From contig CALVRC010000002.1 in the NCBI GenBank assembly GCA_944358445.1, forward strand, positions 1 to 64,000: a DNA stretch of 64,000 nt, in the 5' to 3' direction. Origin of the DNA: an uncultured Bacilli bacterium. Lineage in GTDB: Bacteria; Bacillota_I; Bacilli_A; RF39; UBA660. The notes under the pieces are model-generated. The model had not been told where the DNA came from, made no database searches, and worked only from the letters and a program-made list of their open reading frames with translations. Of this stretch, positions 56,196 through 64,000 are shown piece by piece (the first letter of the stretch is position 1; each line of letters starts with the position of its first letter). The translations under genes and the position numbers were made by a program.

Positions 56196-57365
56196 TTAAA
56201 GAAGGTTTTCAAACTCATCTTCTTTAAAATTGGTTATTGTTTCAATATTATTAATAGCTTTTTCTATTAAAGTTTTATAATCAAAGTTATTTTCATAAGC
56301 TATACATTTTTCTAATTCCGGCTTAATTACTGGGTGTTTTGGAACAAATATAGTACAGCAATCTTCATATGGTAATATGCTTGTTTCATAGGTGTTTATT
56401 TTTTTTGCAATATCAATTATTTCTAATTTATCTAAACAAGCAACTGGGCGAATTACTGGCATATTTGTAACATTATTTATGCAATACATACTATCTAGTG
56501 TTTGACTTGCAACTTGTCCAATACTTTCACCATTAATTAATATTTTTGTGCCAATTTTTCCCGCATAAAGTTCAGCTATTCTATACATCATTCTTCGCAT
56601 AATGGTTATCATATAAGTGTCAGGGCAATTTTTAAAAATAGCTTCTTGAATTAAAGTGAATGGTACAACATGAACTTTTACTCTACCGGAATATTCATTG
56701 ATTATACTAGCTAGTTTGATAACTTTGTTTTTAGCTTCTAGACTAGTATGAGGTGGTGATTCAAAATATAAACATTCAACAGTTACTCCTCTTTTTTGAG
56801 AGAGGTAACCAGCAACTGGACTATCAATGCCACCAGATAACATGAGTAAACCTTTGCCCGCGACACCAACCGGATATCCACCAGCGCCTTTTAATTCATC
56901 TATGTAGACAAATGTTCCTTCAGTTCTTATTTCAATGGTTAAGGTAATATCTGGATTATGAACATCTACTTTAAAATTAGAGTTTTTTAAAATTAATCCA
57001 CCAAGTTTTCTACTATAGTCCATGGAATGAATAGGATAACTTTTGTCTGCTCTTTTAGTTACTACTTTGAATGTTTTCTTTGTTTTATCCATAATTTCTA
57101 AAGATTTATTTAAGACATCTTCTATAGTATTATTTACCTTATAAGCGATAACTATACTTAGTATTCCGAATACTTTTTGTAATTTAATGGCAATTGATTT
57201 GGCATTTTCACATTTAATAAACATTCTTACGTTGTCTTTTGTTATTTCTACTTTTTCACCTTCTAAAACTTTTTCGACATTTTGGGTTAAAATATTTATA
57301 AAAATTTTTCGGTTTGCTTTTTTTGTTGTTAGTTCTCCATATTTAATCATGATTAATTCTTTCAT
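56196..57365 (-). CDS. thiI: tRNA 4-thiouridine synthase ThiI
   Basis: The 389-aa protein begins MKELIMIKYGELTTKKANRKIF, followed by an NFLD/THUMP region (residues 1-165) and a PP-loop ATPase domain with GLLMLSGGIDSPVAGYLSQKRG. It ends without a rhodanese domain, the usual Bacillus-type form. It transfers sulfur to U8 of tRNA and may also serve thiamine thiazole synthesis. ATG 57365 follows GAGGTTTTTG; upstream codons to 57389 are not conserved. Confidence 0.94.
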   Translation of the reverse strand: MKELIMIKYGELTTKKANRKIFINILTQNVEKVLEGEKVEITKDNVRMFIKCENAKSIAIKLQKVFGILSIVIAYKVNNTIEDVLNKSLEIMDKTKKTFKVVTKRADKSYPIHSMDYSRKLGGLILKNSNFKVDVHNPDITLTIEIRTEGTFVYIDELKGAGGYPVGVAGKGLLMLSGGIDSPVAGYLSQKRGVTVECLYFESPPHTSLEAKNKVIKLASIINEYSGRVKVHVVPFTLIQEAIFKNCPDTYMITIMRRMMYRIAELYAGKIGTKILINGESIGQVASQTLDSMYCINNVTNMPVIRPVACLDKLEIIDIAKKINTYETSILPYEDCCTIFVPKHPVIKPELEKCIAYENNFDYKTLIEKAINNIETITNFKEDEFENLL

Positions 57366-57420
57366 ACAAAAACCTCGTTTCTTTCCCAATTATACTATTA
57401 TTTTTTGATTTTTCAAAGAA

Positions 57421-57447
57421 AAAGAAAGTTCTAATGGAACTTTCTTT
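57421..57447 (-). terminator. Terminator of ezrA
   Basis: Perfect 11-bp stem AAAGAAAGTTC / GAACTTTCTTT, with TTTTTCTTTG following on the minus strand. Confidence 0.75.
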
Positions 57448-57450
57448 TGT

Positions 57451-59181
57451 TTATTCACTCATTCTTTCTTTTCCACCATATAATTTTAACAATTTATCAT
57501 AAATACCTGGTTCAATTTTGTTTAAAGAATTGATAGTGAGTTCTAGAGATTTTTGATAATCTCCTTTAGCAAATAACATTTCAGAATATGTTAAGTTTCT
57601 ATCTAAATCTTTTTCAGATGAACGGTATCTATTACCATATACAATAGCCATTTCAGCAAACATGGCTGTTTTCATCATTTCTTTTGTTTTACCATATAGT
57701 TTTAAGGCAAGGTCACGGGCTGTATCTACTCTTGTGTTTAATATTTCAATGGTAATTGGTTTTTTATCTAATTCTTTAACTATTTCTTTCATAGCATCTT
57801 TAGCTTCTTTTAATTCTACATAATATCTATTTGGTATTACTGGCAAGTTAAATATTCTAATTTGTTTTTGTGAATTTTTAAGTAATTCTTCTACTTCGGA
57901 TAGTTGCTGACGAGCACGCATTTCATCATCATGCATGTTTCCAATAACATTTAATGTATTATCTAATTTGTTTTCTAGGTTAGATAATCTTATTACTAAG
58001 TTTTCAATTTCTTCTGTTAATTTAGAATATGCAAAACTATGATTACTTGTATGAGCAATAAGTGTTTCATAATCTTCATTTAATTTTTCTAAATCTTTTT
58101 TTACTTCATATAAAGCTTTAATATCATCTTCATTTAAACTATACATTTGTTTTAAATCATCAATTTGTTCAAAAATATCTTTAACTAAAACATTTATTTT
58201 CTTTAGTTTTGTATTTAATGTTTTATTAGCGGCATCATAATCGGCTTTAATAACTTTCTCTTTTTCAAAGTCAGTGAACAAGTTTTCAAAATATTCTGTT
58301 AGCACTTTCAAGTCGAATAAGCTATCTTCTAAATTTAAGACTTTGGCTCTATCTAATATATCAGCAATTTTCTTTTTTGCTTCTTCTATATTATATTCAA
58401 CATTCAAATAGTCTAATGGATAACCAGCGGCAACCATTTTGTTATACATATCCATAATTTCTTCAATTTTTTTAGGTAAAATGCCTTCAGCTATTAGAAC
58501 GATTGATGGTAATTCATCGATGACTACTTCCATATGTTTTAAAAGTTCATCAATAACTTTTAATATGCTGGGCACTTCTGTATATTCATTTTCTTCCATT
58601 AATGCTTCAAAATCTTCAAATCTTTTAGTTATGTTTTCAAATTGTAATGCGACAACTTTAGCAAATTCACCAAATTCATTTCTTGTATCTTCAAATTTTT
58701 CAAATAGTTCACGATATTTTGCTTTCAATTTAGTGATACTTGCTCTATTACGTTCTTCACTATTAGTAATGTCTTTTATTTCATTTAATAAGAAAGCTGA
58801 AGTTGCTCTTACTTTATATATTTCCATCTCTAATTTTGCTATTTTATACATGGTACTTTTGTAGTCTGTTTGTGATAATGAATATTCAGCTTCTATTAGC
58901 ATATCTGTTATTTTTGGGATTTGAGTTTCTTTAATATCATTTAATCTTTCTTTCCAGTTTTTATAAAGAACTTCTAATTTTTCGTTGCTGGCATAACTTT
59001 CAACTTTTGCTAGTTCTGGTCCTACTGGTGAAGTGTCAAGTCTATTTTTTTGATAATCTAATTCTTCAATTAGTTTTTTATATTTTTTCTTTTTACGTCC
59101 TTTTAACACTCCTAGGACAATAAATACAACTACTAGTGTTGTGCCTACAGCTGCAGCAATGATTATAGCAATATTATCCAT
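57451..59181 (-). CDS. ezrA: Septation ring formation regulator EzrA
   Basis: The 576-aa protein has one N-terminal transmembrane helix (MDNIAIIIAAAVGTTLVVVFIVLGVLKG) and a very long spectrin-like coiled-coil cytoplasmic region, the EzrA layout, with the family-typical C-terminal LAKLYGKTKEMMKTAMFAEMAIVYGNRYRSS and SLELTINSLNKIEPG. EzrA binds FtsZ and controls Z-ring placement in Bacilli. ATG 59181 follows TAGGGTGAT; an in-frame GTG at 59190 lies in that SD. Its presence supports assignment to Bacilli. Confidence 0.94.
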   Translation of the reverse strand: MDNIAIIIAAAVGTTLVVVFIVLGVLKGRKKKKYKKLIEELDYQKNRLDTSPVGPELAKVESYASNEKLEVLYKNWKERLNDIKETQIPKITDMLIEAEYSLSQTDYKSTMYKIAKLEMEIYKVRATSAFLLNEIKDITNSEERNRASITKLKAKYRELFEKFEDTRNEFGEFAKVVALQFENITKRFEDFEALMEENEYTEVPSILKVIDELLKHMEVVIDELPSIVLIAEGILPKKIEEIMDMYNKMVAAGYPLDYLNVEYNIEEAKKKIADILDRAKVLNLEDSLFDLKVLTEYFENLFTDFEKEKVIKADYDAANKTLNTKLKKINVLVKDIFEQIDDLKQMYSLNEDDIKALYEVKKDLEKLNEDYETLIAHTSNHSFAYSKLTEEIENLVIRLSNLENKLDNTLNVIGNMHDDEMRARQQLSEVEELLKNSQKQIRIFNLPVIPNRYYVELKEAKDAMKEIVKELDKKPITIEILNTRVDTARDLALKLYGKTKEMMKTAMFAEMAIVYGNRYRSSEKDLDRNLTYSEMLFAKGDYQKSLELTINSLNKIEPGIYDKLLKLYGGKERMSE

Positions 59182-59280
59182 GTATATCACCCTATTATAA
59201 TTTTACCATAAATTTATCTTTTTTTGTAAAAAAATGTCTAGTTTTTGTTAAATGTATAGTAATTAAAGAAATGATATATA

Positions 59281-59307
59281 AAAACTGTTGATTTTTTCAA
59301 CAGTTTT
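59281..59307 (-). terminator. Terminator after the obg operon
   Basis: Perfect 11-bp stem AAAACTGTTGA / TCAACAGTTTT at the stop codon of the 59306 gene. Confidence 0.75.
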
Positions 59308-60013
59308 ATAATGTTTGTGGACTAATTCTATAATGATATGTAGAATAATTATCTTTATTATTTAAATTTATTAATGGTTTAAATTTTATTATTTGATTAT
59401 ATTTTTTCCCCGCTTTATCTTCATATGTGAGCGTTCCTGTTAAAGTTAAATTTTCTAAAAAGTTATAATCTTTATAATAAGAATTTAAATAGCAAAGAAG
59501 ATCTATATATGATGTATATTCATAGGGAAATAAGATAGTTATTTCATTAGACTCATTACCTTCAGATAAAAGGTAATCAATTTCATATGATAGGTTTTTA
59601 GGAGAATACGAATATAGTCCTGTACCATTATTAAGTATATAAGATACTGTGTTATCAGTGGCTGAGATGAGAGCTACTTTGTCTTTATCAATTTTATTTA
59701 TCAAGGTTAAAAGGTTTTGTATATTATTTTCGTCCCAAATAAATGAGATATTTTTAGCTGGACTATTTCCGATATTTACTATTTTAAGATTATTTGGTTC
59801 TTTTTTTAAATAGTTATTGTAGTAAATATTATTATGTTTAATAACTTGATAATTATTTTTATATGAAGTAACTATTAAGTTTGGTGCTTTTTTTTCAATA
59901 GACATTATTTGAATAAATGATGGTATTATAGCAAGGATAGCAATAATAGTTGTAATTATAAATTGAGGAGTAAAATGAGTTCCTTTTTTCTTATTCTTTA
60001 AATTCGAATTCAT
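59306..60013 (-). CDS. Hypothetical membrane-anchored protein
   Basis: I do not recognise this 235-aa protein. It has a basic N-terminus, one transmembrane helix (about residues 18-36) and an extracellular or cytoplasmic domain rich in Asn, Tyr and Ile with IVNIGNSPAKNISFIWDENN, a pattern seen in beta-sandwich domains of membrane proteins. The start overlaps the end of obg by 23 bp, so it is expressed with obg. Confidence 0.7.
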   Translation of the reverse strand: MNSNLKNKKKGTHFTPQFIITTIIAILAIIPSFIQIMSIEKKAPNLIVTSYKNNYQVIKHNNIYYNNYLKKEPNNLKIVNIGNSPAKNISFIWDENNIQNLLTLINKIDKDKVALISATDNTVSYILNNGTGLYSYSPKNLSYEIDYLLSEGNESNEITILFPYEYTSYIDLLCYLNSYYKDYNFLENLTLTGTLTYEDKAGKKYNQIIKFKPLINLNNKDNYSTYHYRISPQTL

Positions 60014-61259
60014 AATCCATTATTCTGATAGGATCACCATCTTTGGCTCCTAACTGTCTTAACTCATCATCTATTCCCATTTTTCTTAGTTTGTTTGAAA
60101 AGCGTAATATAGCTTCATCTGTATCTAATCTACTCATGATTAAGAGTTTTTCTATTTTGTCACCACTTATTACCCATGTATCATTATCTTTAGTTATATT
60201 ATATGGTTTTTCTTCTTTAAATTTATAAATAACATGGCTTTCAAAGTTTTCACTTTTATAAAGATTTTCTTTTGGTATTTCATCTAACATATCAGCTAAT
60301 TTTAATAGTATTTTATTTATTCCTTCTCCATTAATTGCAGACATTTCATATACTTCTTTATCTACTTTTTCTTTGAATTTTTTTAGGTTTTCTTTAGAAG
60401 AAGGCATATCCATTTTATTAGCTATTATTATTTGTGGTTTTTTGATTAATGATTCATCGAAGTTTTCTAGTTCTTTATTTATGGTTATGTAATCTTTATA
60501 TGGGTCATTGGTATAACCACTCATATCAATAATATGAGCAATTACTCTTGTTCTTTGTGTATGCTTTAAGAATCTATCACCTAGTCCGTGTCCTAGGGAG
60601 GCACCTTCAATTAAGCCTGGCAAGTCGGCTACGACAAAGCTTCTATTATCGGATGTTTTGACAACTCCTAAATTAGGTTTTAATGTCGTAAATGGATAGT
60701 CGGCAATTTTTGGTTTTGAGGCAGATATTTTGGAAATAAAGGTTGATTTTCCAACACTTGGCATTCCAACTAATCCAACGTCTGCCATTAGTTTTAATTC
60801 TATTTTTACTTTTACTATTTCTCCTGGTTCACCATTTTCTGCATAGTGCGGAGCAGGATTTGACTGAGTAGCAAAGGCCATGTTTCCTCTTCCACCTCTT
60901 CCACCTTTAGCAATAATGCACTCTTCTTTATCTTTAGTTAAATCAGCAATAATTAATCCTGTATCATAATCAGTTACAACAGTACCCGCTGGTACTGGTA
61001 TAACTATATTTTCAGCATTTTTTCCGTGCATTCCTTTACCCATTCCATTTTCGCCTTTATATCCTTTGATTATTTTTTTATATTTAAAGTCAACTAGAGT
61101 ATTTAATCCAGCATCAACTTTGAATATAATGTCTGAACCTTTTCCACCATTACCACCGAATGGTCCGCCCATGGCAACATATTTTTCTCTTCTAAATGCG
61201 AGGCACCCATTTCCACCACTACCTGCAATTAGTTCAACTACTGCTTCATCAATAAACAT
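59991..61259 (-). CDS. obg: GTPase Obg/CgtA
   Basis: The 422-aa protein has the glycine-rich Obg domain (IAGSGGNGCLAFRREKYVAMGGPFGGNGGKGSD), the G domain (G1 GMPSVGKSTFISKIS, G3 VADLPGLIEGASLGHGLGDRFLKH, G4 IIANKMD) and a C-terminal OCT domain. It acts in 50S assembly and stress control, and in Bacillus is needed for sporulation initiation. ATG 61259 follows TGGGTGAT; the upstream frame to 61271 contains that SD. Confidence 0.97.
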   Translation of the reverse strand: MFIDEAVVELIAGSGGNGCLAFRREKYVAMGGPFGGNGGKGSDIIFKVDAGLNTLVDFKYKKIIKGYKGENGMGKGMHGKNAENIVIPVPAGTVVTDYDTGLIIADLTKDKEECIIAKGGRGGRGNMAFATQSNPAPHYAENGEPGEIVKVKIELKLMADVGLVGMPSVGKSTFISKISASKPKIADYPFTTLKPNLGVVKTSDNRSFVVADLPGLIEGASLGHGLGDRFLKHTQRTRVIAHIIDMSGYTNDPYKDYITINKELENFDESLIKKPQIIIANKMDMPSSKENLKKFKEKVDKEVYEMSAINGEGINKILLKLADMLDEIPKENLYKSENFESHVIYKFKEEKPYNITKDNDTWVISGDKIEKLLIMSRLDTDEAILRFSNKLRKMGIDDELRQLGAKDGDPIRIMDYEFEFKE

Positions 61260-61311
61260 AATATCACCCATTTCCTAGGAATATTATACATGATTTTAGG
61301 CAAAGAAAAAA

Positions 61312-61328
61312 GGATTAATTAATAATCC
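61312..61328 (-). terminator. Terminator of the pilin-like LRR gene
   Basis: Stem GGATTA / TAATCC at the stop codon, followed on the minus strand by TTTTTTCTTTG. Confidence 0.7.
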
Positions 61329-61822
61329 CAATGAATTGTCGCATCTTTTGCTCCCCAAATAGTTCCGACTGAGTTATTTACTTCTTCTTGAGTTCCTGTG
61401 CCAACTACTTCTTCGTTTCTAGCTTTAACATAAAATACCATTCCATCATTACCCGTGAATGCGGTTACATGAACTTCTTTTACATTTGACTTCATAGTAA
61501 TATTTACTAATTTTTGATTATTGAAAGCACCTGGACCAATTGCATCAACCATTCTTCCGTTTAAGTTTTCAGGAATAAAGACAGTTTTATCACAAGTTGA
61601 ATCATATCCAGTGATGGTTATATTTCCTCTAGAATTTGTCTGTGTTTGAAAACATGCAGGATCATTACTTAAGTTTTGTACATCATTTAAGGCACTTTCT
61701 TTTATTTTATCGTTAGCTAATTTTCTATTGGCTAAAATAGATACAGTTCCTAATACTAAAACTAAGAAAAGTGCGAGAATTCCATATAGTAAAGCTGATG
61801 TGATAAAACCTTTTTTATTCAT
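61319..61822 (-). CDS. Pilin-like protein with BspA-type leucine-rich repeat domain
   Basis: The 167-aa product begins MNKKGFITSALLYGILALFLVLVLGTVSILANRKLAND. The short basic leader plus Gly-Phe and a hydrophobic helix resemble a prepilin, but Glu5 is absent. The C-terminal part (ITITGYDSTCDKTVFIPENLNG, AIGPGAFNNQKLVNITMKSNVKEVHVTAFTGNDGMVFYVK) matches BspA-like LRR_5 repeats, often involved in adhesion. ATG 61822 follows ATAGGGGATG. A pseudopilin carrying an adhesin tip is one reading; a simple membrane-anchored LRR protein is the alternative. Confidence 0.75.
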   Translation of the reverse strand: MNKKGFITSALLYGILALFLVLVLGTVSILANRKLANDKIKESALNDVQNLSNDPACFQTQTNSRGNITITGYDSTCDKTVFIPENLNGRMVDAIGPGAFNNQKLVNITMKSNVKEVHVTAFTGNDGMVFYVKARNEEVVGTGTQEEVNNSVGTIWGAKDATIHWDY

Positions 61823-61938
61823 TTTGCCATCCCCTATTCTGTTTAAATTATACATTATTTATAGGGTTTATACAAGTCTTTTAGGTTTATATCATGCTTA
61901 TTTATGAATAACTTGAATAAATTATTACAGGTGATATT

Positions 61939-62112
61939 ATGCGAAATTTTTGGTGTGGACGTGGTAAGTGGTCGCTTATTTGCTTAATTTGTATGATTAT
62001 TTTATTTTATCAAATTTTAATTACTATATTTGTAGTGACTAGATTTAATGTATTTTTATTATTTATTTTTATGATTTTACTATTTTGCTCTATCTTTAGA
62101 CTCTTTTGGTGA
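61939..62112 (+). CDS. Possible small membrane protein
   Basis: The 57-codon frame begins MRNFWCGRGKWSLICLICMI and encodes two hydrophobic helices. It has a good SD (CAGGTGATATT) and stands divergent from the pilin-like gene, in a gap otherwise without a gene. Its 3' end overlaps the convergent ysxE-like gene by 33 bp. No family is recognised, so it could be a chance frame in AT-rich DNA. Confidence 0.45.
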   Translation: MRNFWCGRGKWSLICLICMIILFYQILITIFVVTRFNVFLLFIFMILLFCSIFRLFW

Positions 62113-62970
62113 AATTAACATTTCTGTTTTATATATTTTGTCTATCATTTTACTAACTACTTTACAGTTTTGATATTCTGAATTTTTTAAGTTGATTAAA
62201 TCTGGTTGAGAAATTAAAATAAATAGCAATTCTCTTTCATCTTTCATCAGGGGATATTGATTTTCATATTCATGAAGAATTGTTTCAAAGTCAAAGTCTA
62301 AAGCATGAGTTTGATACAGTTTGTATATGTCAAATACAGGGCTTCCAACTTTAGATTTATCCCAGCTGACTAAATATGGTTCATCTGCTTCTAAAAAATG
62401 GTCTAGTTTTAAATTATTGTGAAGAATGACTCTACGTTCTTTTCTTTTTTCTTTTATGTGACTATGCCAATTTTCTAATCTTTTTTTATTTTCACTTATA
62501 GTATCATATATTTTAGTGATGTTTCGTGCTAGTAGCTGTTCACTTGGACTCATATATACTTTAGATTCGATTAGTGTTATTAAGTCTGTGTAATATAAAT
62601 ATAGATAGTTTAAATTATTATCTAAATCTTCATAAATTTCCTCATAATAATCTAAATCTATTTCTTTGTAATGTGTTGTTTTGCTATGGAGTAAAGCTGT
62701 TAGTTTTACTAAATCTAATATTTTTTGTTCTTTTGGAATATCTAAATCTTGAATATACGTGGTTAGTTGATATGGATCATCTTTTGCATTTAAAAAAAGA
62801 GGTAAATAATCAAAATTACGTGATTTTAAGTAATTTAAAATTTGTTTGTTTAGTTTTCCCTCTTTATAAATATATTTTCCATCTGTAGTTTCGATTATAG
62901 TTACTTTACCTTTTTTCTTGTATCCTCTAGCAGTAATGCCTTTACTTTTTAATATTTCATTTATCTTCAT
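62080..62970 (-). CDS. YsxE/CotS-like spore coat-associated kinase-fold protein
   Basis: The 296-aa protein has an aminoglycoside-phosphotransferase-like fold: TDGKYIYKEG in the N-lobe, LTALLHSKTTHY, then VILHNNLKLDHFLEADEPYLVSWDKSKVGSPVFDIYKLYQTH. The catalytic HxD..N is altered to HNNLKLDH and the DFD-type Asp to SWDKSK, so activity is uncertain. CotS/YsxE proteins are targeted to the spore coat. The start overlaps the end of the SpoVID-like gene by 14 bp, the same spoVID-ysxE order as in Bacillus subtilis. Confidence 0.85.
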   Translation of the reverse strand: MKINEILKSKGITARGYKKKGKVTIIETTDGKYIYKEGKLNKQILNYLKSRNFDYLPLFLNAKDDPYQLTTYIQDLDIPKEQKILDLVKLTALLHSKTTHYKEIDLDYYEEIYEDLDNNLNYLYLYYTDLITLIESKVYMSPSEQLLARNITKIYDTISENKKRLENWHSHIKEKRKERRVILHNNLKLDHFLEADEPYLVSWDKSKVGSPVFDIYKLYQTHALDFDFETILHEYENQYPLMKDERELLFILISQPDLINLKNSEYQNCKVVSKMIDKIYKTEMLISPKESKDRAK

Positions 62971-63613
62971 GAGATGGAATAATTAATTTATCTCCTATTT
63001 TTAATTCTGATAAATCATTATATGCTTCTAAATCTTCTCTATTTACATTATACTCACTAGATATTGACTCTATAGTGTCATTTTCGGTAACAATGTGTAC
63101 TTTATAAACAGCATATCTTTCATTTTCATCTAAGTCTTCAAAAATTGATTTAACATTTGTCTCTTCATTTACCTCTATTTCATTATTTTCTACACTTACT
63201 GTTTGGGTTTGATTTTCTACTTCACGGGTTTCTTCTAAGGTTTCTATTTCATCAGTCAAGGTATTTTCCTCCTTTTCTTCTCTTGGCTTTTCTTCTAGGC
63301 CATCTAAAACAACTTCTATACTAACCGATAATATTTCGTTATTTGTGACTTCATAGTAAAAGTCATTTATATCCACATCAATATTTTTTGTATCATATTT
63401 TTTATCTACACTGATATCGAATGGTAATTTATATTCAAATGGATCTACATTTAAACTTGCCTCAGTCATTTTATATGTTCCACTTATAATAAATTCACCT
63501 GAGACTATGTTTTCCTCTTGGAGTTTTAAGGTGTGCTCCAACGAGATACTACTTATTTCTGCAATATTATTATCAAAGGAAATATCTTTTTTAAAAGGTA
63601 CTATTTTTTTCAT
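62957..63613 (-). CDS. spoVID: SpoVID-like coat assembly protein with C-terminal LysM
   Basis: The 218-aa protein has an N-terminal beta-domain (SLEHTLKLQEENIVSGEFIISGTYKMTEAS, PFEYKLPFDISVD), a short acidic linker and a C-terminal LysM domain (YKVHIVTENDTIESISSEYNVNREDLEAYNDLSELKIGDKLIIP). It is much shorter than Bacillus SpoVID (about 570 aa) because the acidic central region is reduced. SpoVID anchors and spreads the coat around the forespore. The start follows AGGAGGAG, with a CATATATT upstream that resembles a SigE -10. Confidence 0.88.
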   Translation of the reverse strand: MKKIVPFKKDISFDNNIAEISSISLEHTLKLQEENIVSGEFIISGTYKMTEASLNVDPFEYKLPFDISVDKKYDTKNIDVDINDFYYEVTNNEILSVSIEVVLDGLEEKPREEKEENTLTDEIETLEETREVENQTQTVSVENNEIEVNEETNVKSIFEDLDENERYAVYKVHIVTENDTIESISSEYNVNREDLEAYNDLSELKIGDKLIIPSHEDK

Positions 63614-63656
63614 TTTTTACTCTCCTCCTATATAAATATATGAATATATATTTTTT

Positions 63657-64000
63657 TTAGAATAATTTTTCATATATCTTACTGGCATTGTCAAAATTAG
63701 CTTTATTCCAAATATTTTCAATATATTTATTTCTTTCGTTTCTATATTTTAAATAGTAAGCGTGTTCCCAAAGGTCTACTGTAAATAAAGGTGTTAGATC
63801 ATATGAAAGTGGTGTTTCTTGGTTTGGAAGGTTTATGATTGTTAGATTTCCATTATTATCGGAAACTAAGAAAGTGTATCCGGAACCTACTAAATTTTTT
63901 GATTTGTTTATAAATATTTTTTTAAAGTTTTCAAAACTTCCATAATCATTATTTATTTTATTTAGTAGTTTTCCTTTAGGTAGTCCTGGAGTTTCATTTA
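63657..64000 (-). CDS. sodA: Superoxide dismutase (Fe/Mn), C-terminal part
   Basis: The last 114 codons are present and the 5' end lies beyond the window. The frame includes GSFENFKKIFINKSKNLVGSGYTFLV, LFTVDLWEHAYYLKYRNERNKYIENIWN; VDLWEHAYY holds the metal-binding Asp and His of Fe/Mn SODs. It detoxifies superoxide; manganese SOD of this type is often spore-associated in Bacilli. Whether it uses Fe or Mn cannot be told from this part. Confidence 0.92.
   Translation of the reverse strand, partial: NETPGLPKGKLLNKINNDYGSFENFKKIFINKSKNLVGSGYTFLVSDNNGNLTIINLPNQETPLSYDLTPLFTVDLWEHAYYLKYRNERNKYIENIWNKANFDNASKIYEKLF

Noticed and set aside
1-64000. tRNA and rRNA genes
   Set aside because: I saw none on either strand by eye; a covariance-model search would be needed to exclude a divergent one.

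Overview
The window is AT-rich DNA (hand counts of ordinary stretches give about 25-30% GC) with the standard genetic code: TGA is used as a stop and Trp is TGG. The gene set points to an endospore-forming member of the class Bacilli. It contains spo0A, an alpha/beta-type SASP, sspI, a SpoVID-like LysM protein followed by a ysxE/CotS-like gene, ylbD-ylbE-rsmD synteny, YjcZ-like small spore peptides, ezrA, an LTA-synthase family protein and a SipW-type signal peptidase. An uncultured, probably gut-dwelling Erysipelotrichales/RF39-like lineage is a reasonable guess, not a proof. Most genes are on the minus strand.

Layout. 0-5 kb: 3' end of a collagen-like protein, yqeY-rpsU, a two-peptide bacteriocin locus with its peptidase/ABC exporter, then rsmD-ylbE-ylbD. 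5-13 kb: a TasA/camelysin-like surface protein, an LTA-synthase-like gene with a membrane partner, YihY, a solute-binding/degenerate-GGDEF receptor and a large prepilin. 13-22 kb: a U32 peptidase-like gene, then a SipW signal peptidase, a DUF5305-type membrane protein and five TasA-like substrates, one with an adhesin-like C-terminal module. 22-28 kb: argS with a T-box, two tiny spore peptides, prsA, recX, a decayed TasA-like adhesin and transposon-related debris. 28-41 kb: feoA, sspI, dnaE, a divergent ClpX-like ATPase, rpmB, a two-component system and the dnaG-rpoD-trmK operon. 41-46 kb: an IS remnant that truncates another TasA-like gene, a frameshifted HTH gene, dusB, a frameshifted Rpn-type gene, two prepilins and spo0A. 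46-55 kb: tpiA, a glycosyltransferase, a flippase-like protein, pgk, a prepilin, a PASTA protein, gap, a TGS-type nucleoside kinase and clpP. 55-64 kb: a TasA-like protein, SASP, thiI, ezrA, obg, a pilin-like LRR protein, ysxE, spoVID and the 3' end of sodA.

Main theme. Two cell-surface filament systems are dispersed through ordinary housekeeping genes. One is SipW/TasA-like, with nine paralogues of which two are broken. The other is pilin-like, with five proteins. Both systems carry the same C-terminal adhesin-like module. In the TasA-like carrier at 15329-16606 the last part of that module is an approximately 120-bp island of about 48% GC with almost only NNY codons, as expected for a diversity-generating retroelement variable region. 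Its promoter has a seven-G tract in the -35/-10 spacer, a plausible phase-variation switch. No reverse transcriptase lies in the window. A decayed second copy of the carrier has a matching GC-rich island. Other highlights are the unannotated bacteriocin pair, two genes that appear to start at AUU, and conserved 5'-terminal mRNA hairpins on three TasA-like genes.
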